Below, one piece after another: positions 15,480 to 26,085 of a stretch of DNA of 64,000 nt. The stretch is taken from the NCBI GenBank assembly GCA_002104895.1, contig MCFG01000026.1, positions 72,501 through 136,500 on the forward strand, in the 5' to 3' direction. The position numbers and the translations under genes were made by a program. Numbering within the stretch: position 1 is the first letter of the stretch; every line of letters begins with the position of its first letter. Origin of the DNA: Anaeromyces robustus. Taxonomy: Eukaryota; Neocallimastigomycota; Neocallimastigomycetes; Neocallimastigales; Neocallimastigaceae. The notes under the pieces are model-generated. The model had not been told where the DNA came from. It saw nothing but the letters and a program-made list of their open reading frames with translations, and ran no database searches.

Positions 15480-16180
15480 TGGATATTCCAAAATATGCTA
15501 CTTATGATTGTATTATTAAATTTAAGAATCTTTGTTTTACATTATAAAAGAATTAATAAATTCTCTTCTTGAACTGTTAAATCTAGTATATTAGTCCATT
15601 AATTAATAGACTCAAAAAGGAATTGGTTAGTGAAATACAAAAAAATTAAAAATTGGTACTGGAATGATCTAATGATCATGTTAATAAACAAGAAACTTCA
15701 GCTTTTGGAAGAGCTGCATTTTCGATAAAGGGGAAATCAGAAGTATTTTAATTGAATAACTTTATAAAAGTTCAAAAGGAGCTTCCTGTTCCATACTTTA
15801 TGGGAATGGGATTGGCTGTTTTTTTTTTTTTTTTTTAACAAAAACCATACCCTATACCAGTCCTATGTAGCTTTTTGGAGTTGTTGTTGTTGTTATTATT
15901 TGATCGGTATGAATCAACACCCTTTTAATACTAATGTTGACGTCGAATCCAATAAGACATAATAATAATAATATCTCAAATCACGACATTATTTTCAATT
16001 ACAAGAACAGGACCTTCGAAATCATTTTCTTTTATTAGAAATAATGACGATTACTCAAGGGAGAGTTTAGTGGGACATCACACTATTTTTAATTCAGATA
16101 TTACTTGTTACCTTTTTTGTTTTAAATTATTTTATTATTTACCAAGGGAAGTGAAATCTGAATAATACTCTACACTGAAA
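15480..16180. pseudogene. Degenerate coding-like relic
   Basis: About 700 bp with much higher GC and coding-like word use than the flanks. On the plus strand 15480 opens a 22-codon frame (starting MDIPKYATYDCIIKF), and short peptides such as TSAFGRAAFSIKGKSEV and KVQKELPVPYFMGMG can be read in different frames. On the minus strand NDFEGPVLVIENNVVI is readable near 15990-16040. No frame stays open beyond a few dozen codons, no consistent splice sites join them, and I do not recognise a family. The best reading is a decayed gene or DNA-transposon remnant. Which strand was coding is uncertain. Confidence 0.4.
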
Positions 16181-17039
16181 TTATAATTATTTTAGAAATT
16201 TATTATATTTTTCTCTATATTTATATTATATATATATATATATATATATAATATTTATTTTAATCAAATTTTTTTTTATTAAATCTAAATATATTAATAA
16301 CTATTTTTAATAAATAAAAAACATGGAAGTGTATTCTCTACCTTTAGTTTAAAAACAAAAAAAAAAAAAAAAAATAAAATTTTATTTAAATTAAAATAAA
16401 ATTGAAAATAAAATATAATAAAAATAAAAAAAAAGGTTATCTGCTAGTATAGTAATATACAATAGTAAATAACCAAACCATAACCATAATCATAACTATA
16501 ACTATAACTATAACTATAACCATTAAAAAAATATATCCTAAATCATCTATATAAATCTATTTAGTTGATTTAGTCGATTTATATATATATATATATATAA
16601 ATCTATATTAATAAAATATTTTTATTATTACAATTAATTATTTAAAAAAAAATATTTATATAAATAATTTAACAAAAATTTTTTTGTTATTATAATTAGG
16701 AAAGTCGTTAGTCATCGTGTTATCAAGTTTATATTTTAATTTATAATTTTTTTTAATAATAAATTGTTATGTTTTTTTCAATTTATACTAAAAACAAAAA
16801 AAACTGTATTGTATAATAGATTGTTAATAAAGAATAATAATAGTAATAATAGTTTTTTTTTTTTTTCTTTTTAAATATATATATATAATTTTTTTTTTCT
16901 CTTGAATTAAATATTAATAATCAATATATATATATTAACAATATATCAAATAATTTTAATTTCATTTCCATTAAAATTTATATAAAATAATTAATTAATT
17001 AATAAAAATTAATTATTTTGTATCAAATATAAAATTTTA

Positions 17040-17110
17040 ATGCTTAGCTTTTTTGAAGGCTAAGCTTTTAAAAAAAATTTTTTTTAAAAAAAAATAAAAA
17101 AGCTAAGCAT
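17040..17110. repeat. Perfect 15-bp inverted repeat hairpin
   Basis: ATGCTTAGCTTTTTT at 17040-17054 is perfectly inverted at 17096-17110. The loop contains a third copy of the GCTAAGC core at about 17059 and an A8-T8-A9 block. The GC in the arms is unusual for this intergenic DNA. It could be a very small fold-back element or a cruciform or terminator structure downstream of the minus-strand gene at 17544. No target-site duplication is evident. Confidence 0.7.
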
Positions 17111-17543
17111 ATAATATTACCATTATAATACTAATTTATAATTTTTTTTATATTTGTAATTATTATTATTATTATTTTTTTATGATAAATTATTAATTTT
17201 ATATTATTTTATTCTTTTATTTCTATTTTAATCACATAGTAATACATATACATATATATACATAATAATAAAAACAAAATAATTATATTTATATTTTAAT
17301 AATTAATAGTTTTTTTTATTATTTATTTATTTATTTAAAAAAATTAATTATATACATATTTTTTTATATATTATTTATATTTATACATAAAGTATATATA
17401 TATATTTTTTACATATTATTATTTACTATTTTTTATTTTTATTATTTTTATTATTTAATATTTAATATTATTGTTTGATTTTTTATTTATTTACTTTATT
17501 TTTTATTTTATTTTATTTTTATTTTTATTTTTATTTTTTTTTT

Positions 17544-18408
17544 CTAATCTGATAAATATTCTCTAATAATTGAAACAAGTGATTCAAGTTTACGACTAAG
17601 AACTTCTTCAAATTCTTTTGGATCTCCAAGTTCTTCCCCATTATTTCCATTTTTAACATAGGTTTGCATACTTAATGAAACAGATTTACCTTGTTGGGTT
17701 ACATTGGCTTCTTCTAAATATTTTTGAAATTCATCCATAGAAACTTCTTTGATTTCAATTTTTTTACCAAGGGCTTCTTCTACCATTTTTCCTAATTCTG
17801 GATAGGTAAAAGGGGTTCTTGCTAAATTAATAATTTTATTATAATAGAAATTATCTTCTTTTAAAATAACTCTGGCTCCAACTTCAGCATATTCTCTACG
17901 AAGGGCAAATGATAATTTATTTTCTTTTGTGGTATAAAGAAAACTTCCTGTATTTTTTGTTGCATGAAGAAGACCTTCTTCTAAATCAATATACCAGTTA
18001 TTTCTTAAAATGGTATAGGGTATACCAGATTCTTTAATCCATTGTTCGGTTTGTTTATGATTAATTTCAAGTCCAAATTTTGAATATTCAGCACCAAAAA
18101 TACTGGTATAAACTATATATGAAATACCACATTCTTTAGCAGCTTCAACTACATTTTTTTGTATATTTTTGTAGGGAACAGAAACAAATAAAAGTCTATT
18201 CATACCTTTAAATGCTTCTATTAAAGAATTTTTATCACTAAAATCACCTATACGTGGTTCAACTCCCTTTTTTTTTTAATATTTCTGCTTTTTGTGGTGA
18301 ATGAATAAGTCCATAAAGTTTAACTTCTGGATTAAATTTTTTAATAAAATCAATAGCTAAACTACCATAATGACCAGTAGCTCCAGTAACAATAATATTC
18401 CAAGTCAT
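17544..18408 (-). CDS. QorB/NmrA-type NAD(P)-dependent oxidoreductase, one-base frameshift
   Basis: Reading from the ATG at 18408 the protein begins MTWNIIVTGATGHYGSLAID, a Rossmann glycine motif (TGATGHYG, residues 8-15), and ends at the TAG-side boundary 17544. The whole is 287 codons if one base is discounted, which matches the roughly 286 aa of bacterial QorB-type atypical SDR proteins (quinone oxidoreductase 2). The order GATG, then VYTSIFGAEYSKFGLEINHK, then GIPYTILRNNWY also fits that family. There is no intron, unlike every long gene nearby. At about 18268-18277 a run of ten A (minus strand) shifts the frame by one; nine would keep it open. The ATG-distal part, from Met at 18203, stays open for 219 codons. 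This may be an assembly error in a homopolymer or a real recent inactivation. Bacterial-type sequence and lack of introns suggest lateral acquisition. Substrate unknown. Confidence 0.82.
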
Positions 18409-20590
18409 GTTTATATTTATAGAGTTATATTATATTCTATGTTATATTATATTATTATAGTATAGATAGTATAGTATAGTTATAGTATAGTATATGCTAT
18501 ATGTTATATTATATTTTATTATATTATATTATAGTATAGTATAATACAGTATAGTATAGTTTATTATTAATATGTTTTGTTTATTTATTTATTTATTTAT
18601 TTATTTTTTATTATTTATTTTATTTTTTTTTTTAAAAAATAAAAAATTTGGTAAAAATAAAAAGATAAAAAAGTAAAAATTAATTGTATTATATATTAAT
18701 TTTTTTTTATATTATTCATTCATTTAGATTGGTGGAAAATTTTCCATTTTCCATTTAAATTAAATCTTAAAATTTTATATATCATTTTTATATCATATAT
18801 ATATATATCTTTTTTTAATTAATAATGTAATATATTATTATTAATTTTTTTTTTTTTAATAATTCTTTATTAATTATTAATTAATTATTTATTTATTTTC
18901 ATGTATGTTATGTATGTTATGTATGTATGAATGTATAAATTATGATATATTAAATCTTTTAAAACTAAAGTTATAATGAATTTAAACAATTATTAATAGA
19001 TTAGATTTTCTAATAATTAAATACTAATAATTATTAATTATTAATAACTATTAATTATTAATTATTTTTATTTTTATTATTATTAATGTATTAATTATTG
19101 ATGTTATTGTTAAAAACAAAACGAAATAAATTTGTAATAAATTATAATATATAAAATAATATAAATATTTTTTATTCAAATAAAAGAAAAAAAAAAAAGA
19201 AGTAATTTTTGTTCTCTTTATTGTAATATGATAAATGTTAAGTAAATAAATAAATACATTTTAATACGCTTAAAAAAATACACATTACTTTAAAAATAAT
19301 CTTTTTTTAAGCTAATATTTTTAATGATTATGAAAATGAAAATGAAAATGAAAATGAAAATGTTTAAATTATAAAAAATTTAATATTCTATAAAAAAAAA
19401 AAAAAGTTTTTTTTTCCAAATTTTTTCTAATAATTATTATTAAAACTTTTTTTTTTTTTTTTTAAATTAAATAAAAAGTTTATTTCATAATAATAAAATA
19501 AAATTAAAATAAAACTTTTTTTGAAATGTAAAATGCATTGAAAAATAAATAGTATTATGTCAAAATATATTAAATATTCTTTTTTATTCTTTTTTTTAAT
19601 AATATAATACTGATGCACAATTTTAAGGAAGTTAAAAAAAAATTAGTTGAAAAATTGTAATATTATTATTTTCAATATAGAAATAAGATTTTATAGACAT
19701 TCTTTTTTCAATAATATTTTTAAATAAAAAAGTTAAGAATAGGTATCTAATAATATATAATTCATCTCTATTATATGTTTTTTTTTTTTTTTTTTTTTTT
19801 TTGAAGATATTTATGGATACAAATAATGAGTATATTTTTGATAACCAATCTCAATATATAAAACAAGAAGAATTGAAAAATATCAAACATTTTTTCCTTT
19901 TTTTCATAAAATACATATTACAATAATATAATTTTTTTTTTAACATGCTAGATATATATTATGTATTAAATATTTCCAATATATGTAAAAAAAATTTTTT
20001 TTTTTTTTTTTACTCTTTTAAATAAATAATCAAAATTCATATAGTAATTAAGAAATAATAAATGTCTATAAAATACCTATATGAATTTTTTATTTCTGAA
20101 TTATTAATATGTTAAATATTAACTTTATATAAAATAATAATATAAGATACATAAATAAAAAATATGTTAAATGAAATTGAAAATTCATTAAACCTTAATT
20201 TAGTAAATATTAAAAAATAATATTTTTTAAAATTTTAAATATAAAGAGGGAGGGTAATATTTGTGTTGTATAATGAAAAAATTACCTTAAAATAATTTTG
20301 TTATAAAACATATATATATTATATATTTAAAAGAAAAAAAAGGAAAATAAAAAAATAATATATATATTTTCAATTTTTTCAATATAGTGATACACGAAAC
20401 AATACATTTAAGGTATGATATAAATAATTTGATAATTAACAACAATGACAACAAAAAAAAATTTTTAAAATATATAAAGAAGATCAATATAAATTAATAT
20501 TAATATGATTTCATTTATTTAATATATATTATGTATAAATATTGACTTGAAAAAACTTTAATATTCAATTAGATTGATGCTATAATTAAA

Positions 20591-20800
20591 TGACATTTAC
20601 AGAAATGGTTAGCCCCAAGGGATATATTATAATGATGCTAAGACAATGAAACTAATGAATACATTTCCTAAAGATCACTGTTTGACTGGTCTAGAGCTCG
20701 GACTGATTTCGATTGAAGACGGCTAGGCTTTCAGCCTAGTTATTCGTTAGTGATTACAGATAAGTTGGGAAAATTAGGTGTTTATGTATTTCATATCTGA
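20591..20800 (+). ncRNA. Candidate structured non-coding RNA (family unknown)
   Basis: About 210 bp with near-balanced base composition inside A/T-only DNA and no usable reading frame on either strand. It contains a tight hairpin with a 7-bp stem (CTAGGCT at 20723-20729 pairing with AGCCTAG at 20733-20739) and a 3-nt loop. ATGATG at 20632 and CTGA at 20703 resemble C and D boxes, and GATTACAGAT follows the hairpin in a position like an H/ACA tail. These fit neither snoRNA class cleanly. I compared by eye with tRNA, 5S, U1-U6, U3 and SRP RNA hallmarks and found no match. Strand is a guess. A decayed insert is the alternative. Confidence 0.35.
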
Positions 20801-21170
20801 CCAAAATCACCTCTTTTTATATAGTCATTAAATATAGATTTGAAATTGATATTAAAGAAATGAAAAAAAGAAAAAGATTTTAATCAAGAAATATATAATA
20901 AAGAACTGGCAGGATAAAAATAAATATTTTTTTTAAAATATATATATATATAGTATAGTGTATGAAAGTTAAATACAAAAAAAAAAAAAGAATTATAATA
21001 ATATAAGCACAGATTCAAATCTGAATATTTTTTTCCCCATTCTTAACCATATTTAGTGTAAAGTTAACATAATACTTTTTAAAAACTCATAAACTATATA
21101 TATACAATATATTAAAATTACATTATTTTTTTTCCAGTTATATAATATAATCATATCCATATTTTTCTGT

Positions 21171-21346
21171 AACAAAGTAACAAAGTAACAATATATATAT
21201 ATATATATATATTTTTTTTTTTTCGATTTTCATACTACATATTTATAACGAATATAATTTTTTTTTTTCGTTTGTTTTTCGACTTTCGTACTAAATAAAA
21301 AATATAATTTCTTTTTTTTATATATATATATAGTATGAAAATCGAA
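21171..21346. repeat. Fold-back repeat with 16-bp inverted arms
   Basis: TTCGATTTTCATACTA at 21222-21237 is perfectly inverted as TAGTATGAAAATCGAA at 21331-21346. A diverged direct copy of the left arm (TTCGACTTTCGTACTA) lies at about 21277-21292, and both direct copies are followed by similar AATATAATTT stretches. Upstream, GTAACAAA is repeated in tandem at 21171-21189. The layout suggests a duplicated and inverted short unit, possibly a MITE-like remnant. Confidence 0.6.
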
Positions 21347-22146
21347 TAAAGTTTATACAACCAATTTACAAATATATATTTATTTTTAATATAATAACAG
21401 TGCATAATTTTCCATAAAAAAAAGTCAAAAAAATTCTATATATTATTAATAAAATGTAAATAAAAATTTTCGAAATTTTTTTTTTTTATTGAAAAAAATA
21501 TTAATATCAAAATTTCAAGTTAAAAACTTTATTTAATAAAAAATACTAAAAAATTACTACACACATAAAATTGAAACTTTAAAAATTTTTTAAAGAAAAA
21601 GACTTTAAAAAATTTAAAAAATAAAAAAAAAAATTATTTTTTTTTTCTTTCGTTTAACATATCATAATAATTATAGTTTAATAATAATATTAAAAAAAAT
21701 TCCTTTAATACTATAATAATTAATAATTAATAATTAGTAATAATTTTTTTTATATAATAAAATTAATAAAGATACATTGATAAATCAAAGTTTTATTTTT
21801 CTTTTTCTTTTTTTCCTTTATTATTTTATTATATTTTAATAATAATAATAATAATAATAATAATATATATATATGTATATTTTAAAAAAAAAAAAGAAAA
21901 AAGAAAATATAAAATATAAATGAATTAAAATATAATATATTTAATTTTATTATATTTTAAATGTATTTTATTTTTTTCTCGTAAAAAAAAAGTATATATA
22001 TTTATTAAATATATATTGTACTTTTTAAGACATAACTTTCCGTAAAAATATATTACAATTATATCTTTTTTTATATCTATTTTTATTAATAAAGATAAAA
22101 AAAATAAAAATAATAAAAAAAAAGTAATAATAATAAATTGTAGAAA

Positions 22147-22800
22147 ATGAAAGTTTTGTCAAAATTGTTAAATCATTTACACTTGGACCCAAAGTATGGT
22201 AAACCATAATATATATTATATATTTTATATTATATATTATATATATTATATATATATATTTTTTAATTAACATTTTATATTTTTATTATTATTATTATTA
22301 TTCATTCTTTCTTTTTTTCTTTCTATTTCTCTATTATATATTCCTATTCTAATTGTATATTATTATTACATTTTTTTTTATTTCTTCTTTTTTAATATTT
22401 ATTATTATTCATTGATTTATTTTATACATATATATATATATATTATTTTCAATTATATAAACTATATATATGTTATTTTTATTTTATTTTTAAAGGTGTA
22501 TTAAATGCTCAATCAGCTCAAGTAGTATATGAATTATTTAGATTAATTGATTTTAGAGGTACTGGTGCCTTAGATGATATACAATTTACAAGTTTTTTAC
22601 AAAGTGTTACAAATTTATCTCAATCTCATATAGAAAAGATTTTTTATATTTTTGATTTAGATAGAAGTGGAAGTGTTGAATTTGATGAAGTAATTAATCA
22701 AAAAAAACTTTTTTTTTTTTTACAATAAATTTAAAATAAAATAATTAATTAATAAATACTAAAGGAATAAATGGATAATAAAAAAATAATATAAATTATG

Positions 22801-22861
<61 letters not shown>

Positions 22862-23939
22862 TATAAATAATTAATAATTAATAATAATAATAATATCATA
22901 AATATAAATATATAAATTTATTTCGATATTTTTTTAATATTATATATTTCATATTAAAATAAAAATAATTATATATATATATATAATTAAATTTTAACAA
23001 TAAATATATATAAAGTTCTATTTATTAGTATGCATTCTTATTGCAGTTAATGTAAGTTATAAAATAAATATATATATATAGATTTTTTTATTTATAAAAA
23101 TAAAGAACAAAAATTTATTTAATTATCAATAATATTACAATAATACTAAAATATTTTATATTGTTTATTATTTATTTTATTCATTTAATTAAATTTATGG
23201 AAATGTATGAAAATGAATATGGATAATAAATTAAAAATTATTAATATCTAATATAAATATAATCAATATAATGAAAAAAATATATATATATATTATATAT
23301 ATATTATATTTATATATCATCATCAATTTTTTCTTTTTCATTTTTCTTTTTTTTTCTAAGAATAATGAAGAAAAACAATTCATGTATAGACACTGGAGTA
23401 CATGTTTCGAATTGCTTGATGAAGATGGTTCTAAATCTGTATCAAAAAAAGAATTTGAAACTTTAGGGGTATTATTTAATTTCGGTAGTAGAGCTGTCGA
23501 TAAAATCTTTAGCGAATTTGATGTTTCCGGAACAAGAGTAATTTTATATATATATATATATATATTAATATACAAATATATTATTAGTAATATAAATTAT
23601 ATAAAATAATATTATATTAAATATTTTATTTTATTTTATTTTATTTTATTTTATTATACTATATTAAAATATAATATAATATATATATATATATATATTT
23701 TTTTTTTTTTTCATTTTTGAAATATTTTATTAATTTATAACTAGGAAATGAATTATAATGAATTCAAGTTATTCATGTTTGCTGCTATGGATACAGAAAT
23801 TGAAATGGAGAGACAACAATTAGAAAAGAAGAAACAAAAAGAAACTAGTAATACTACAACTCAATTGAAATATATTGCTGATTACTTGAATAAAAAGAGA
23901 GCTAAAAATAAAAAGAAAAAACGTGTTCAACCAATTTAA
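22147..23939 (+). CDS. EFCAB9: EFCAB9-like EF-hand calcium-binding protein
   Basis: Five exons (22147-22198, 22496-22689, 23016-23051, 23361-23537, 23745-23939), 654 nt, 217 aa, all GT-AG. Four EF-hand loops are visible: residues 36-47 (DFRGTGALDD, weak), 71-82 (DLDRSGSVEFDE, canonical), 114-125 (DEDGSKSVSKKE, canonical) and 148-159 (DVSGTREMNYNE, degenerate). The linker FYLLVCILIAVN followed by EEKQFMYRHW, and MNYNEFKLF after loop 4, match the human EFCAB9 signatures FYMLVCMLLAHQ, GQFMYRHS and LNYQEFKLY as I remember them. The tail is basic (KKRAKNKKKKR). In animals EFCAB9 is the calcium sensor of the CatSper channel in the sperm flagellum. Here a role in the zoospore flagellum is inferred. 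Length is close to the animal protein (about 197 aa). Orthology rests on these shared signatures, not a database search. Confidence 0.85.
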
Positions 23940-24270
23940 TCAATTTATTATTTTGTTTTTCTAAAAAAAAGAATAATAAGTTGATTAAAAATATATATAT
24001 ATATATTCAATTTTAAAAAAATGATATAAATATATTTTCAACAATAATTTTTATATTATATAAACATACACATACATATATTTCTTAAGTTTTTTTTTTA
24101 TATTATTATGCATTAATTTATTATAAATTTCAATTTCGTTTTTTTTTTTTTTTTATTCTTTTTTCAAGAATACTTAACCAATTTTTTTTATACAGTTACA
24201 ATTAAAATGCAATTTCAATACTTTTTTTTTTTTATTAATAAATATACATGATTTCAATAAATATTTAAAT

Positions 24271-24360
24271 ATTTAATAGCAACATAGCAACTACAATTTT
24301 TTTTAAAACAATATTTAATAGCAACATAACAACCACAATTTTTTTTAAAACAATATTTAA
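24271..24360. repeat. 42-bp tandem duplication
   Basis: Two adjacent copies of a unit beginning ATTTAATAGCAACATA occupy 24271-24312 and 24313-24354, differing at two positions, with the start of a third copy after them. This is a non-microsatellite tandem duplication in the 3' flank of the EFCAB9-like gene. Confidence 0.75.
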
Positions 24361-26014
24361 ACAATTATTTGATATATTATTATTATTATCAAATAAATGT
24401 TTAATGTTTATATAATTTCAATCTTTTTTTTTTTTTATTATTATTACAAGAATTGTCAATCAATTTTATTTGTTTAGTAATCATTTATAAATTATATATA
24501 TATATTATATTTACAAGCAAACATATATAATAAGTAACATAATTTTTTTTATAATCAATTATTGTATTATAAATAAACACAAATATTATAATAATAAATA
24601 TATTTAACATATTTAAGAAAAAATTATCCATTTTTCCCTCGAATTTTTTTTTTTTCTTTTTATAACTATAATTATAAATTTTATTATTTATTAAAATTTA
24701 AAAAAAAAATTTTTCTTTTTAAATTGAAGTTTTTTTTTTCGTATTATAGTAATGAAAAAGTAATTAAAAATAAAAGAGAGAAAAGAAAAAGAAAAAGAAA
24801 AATTAAAAGAAAAAGAAAAATTAAAAGAAAAAGAAAAAAATTGAAAATAGAATTTAATATAATATAATAAAATAAAGAATAAATTATGAAAATAATATTA
24901 TTATAAAATAAATATGAATGAATAGATATATTTTGTTAAAATTCTTTATTTTTAAAATTGTTAGGTAAAATGAATTAATAATAAAAAACATACAAAAAAG
25001 AAAAAAATTACAAAGAAAAAAAATGGTTATATATATGTATATATATAATTAATACAAAATTAAAACTTTATGGCTGTAAAGATTAAGTTTTTTTATTTAT
25101 ATAGAAGTTTTAATCTTTATATTATTATTATTATAATATTAATATATTATTATTTTTGTTCCTTTTATATTATTATAATATAAAAAGGATGATTTCATAT
25201 TTTAACTTTTTATACTTTTAAACGTGAGTTTAATTAATATCAAATTTGGTTATATTAAAAAATACTATATATAGAAATGTATGGTACTATATAAAATATA
25301 TATATATAAATATATATTATTATTAATAATCTAACCAAATTTATTATTAATAAAAAAAAATAGTTTTAAAAATGTATCATTAAAACCTTAGAAGTAAAAG
25401 TATTTTATTATTATTTTTTATTTCTTTATTCCTTATTTATATATATATATTTTCATTTTATTCATTTTTTAAAAAAAAATATCTTCAATATCATTTTAAT
25501 TAAATATTAATTTTTTTTTATGATTAATGGAAATGAAATTTATACAATTATAAAATAAATATTTAATTTTACAAATGAATTTTTAATTATGGTATTATTG
25601 AATGAATATTTTAAGTATGTGGTATTATATTAAATAAATTAATGAAAAACAAATAAAATAATTCTATTCTCCCTCTCTTTAATATAAATATTATTAATGG
25701 TGAATTTCTTCTGCTTAATATATAATTATCATCAATATAATTTTTTTTTTTTTTTAATATGAATGGTATGATTATATATTTTTAATACTAAATTAATTTA
25801 TCTAACATACAAAAGTAATATAACTCTATAAAAATATATAAAATAATAATTAATTAGTTATAATAAATATAATTCTATAAATTAATACTTTTTTTTTTTT
25901 GGTGTATATACAATAAATATTATTTTTCATTTTGTTGCAATATCAATAATAATTTAAATTATTATTATTGCTTATATATATAAATTTTTCATACTTTTTG
26001 GTACCTTTATTATT

Positions 26015-26085
26015 ATTAGTAAAAAAAAATAATGTATCAATTATAATATTATTCAATAACTGATACATTATTTTTTTTTACTAAT
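26015..26085. repeat. Perfect 25-bp inverted repeat with 21-nt spacer
   Basis: The arm at 26015-26039 (ATTAGT, nine A, then TAATGTATCA) is repeated exactly in inverted orientation at 26061-26085. Arms with GTATCA and a homopolymer of equal length on both sides are unlikely by chance even in AT-rich DNA. It could form a cruciform or an RNA hairpin, or be the ends of a tiny fold-back element. There is no coding content between the arms. Confidence 0.8.

Larger units (their letters stand above)
13921..17543. other. Intergenic region, AT-rich with a relic and a hairpin
   Basis: A 3.6 kb gap with poly-A runs, TA runs and TTTA repeats. Its first part presumably holds the 3' UTR of the TIG-ankyrin gene and its last part the 3' flank of the minus-strand oxidoreductase gene. 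Two items stand out and are listed separately: the degenerate GC-richer stretch at 15480-16180 and the inverted repeat at 17040-17110. (CTATAA)n-like repeats at about 16490-16520 are also visible. Confidence 0.7.
18409..22146. other. Intergenic region between oxidoreductase and EFCAB9-like gene
   Basis: A 3.7 kb divergent gap. Immediately upstream of the oxidoreductase start lies a degenerate TATAG-type tandem array (about 18420-18560), then AT homopolymers and microsatellites. A GC-richer structured patch (20591-20800) and a fold-back repeat (21171-21346) are listed separately. No open frame here has ordinary protein composition. Confidence 0.7.

Noticed and set aside
18420-18570. Possible CRISPR-like or regulatory array upstream of the oxidoreductase
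   Set aside because: The units are degenerate TATAG-type simple repeats without spacers.
22025-22273. Minus-strand frame of 82 codons
   Set aside because: It overlaps exon 1 of the EFCAB9-like gene on the opposite strand and is otherwise low complexity.
23231-23575. Minus-strand frame of 114 codons
   Set aside because: It is the antisense shadow of EFCAB9-like exon 4; the plus strand carries the conserved EF-hand residues.
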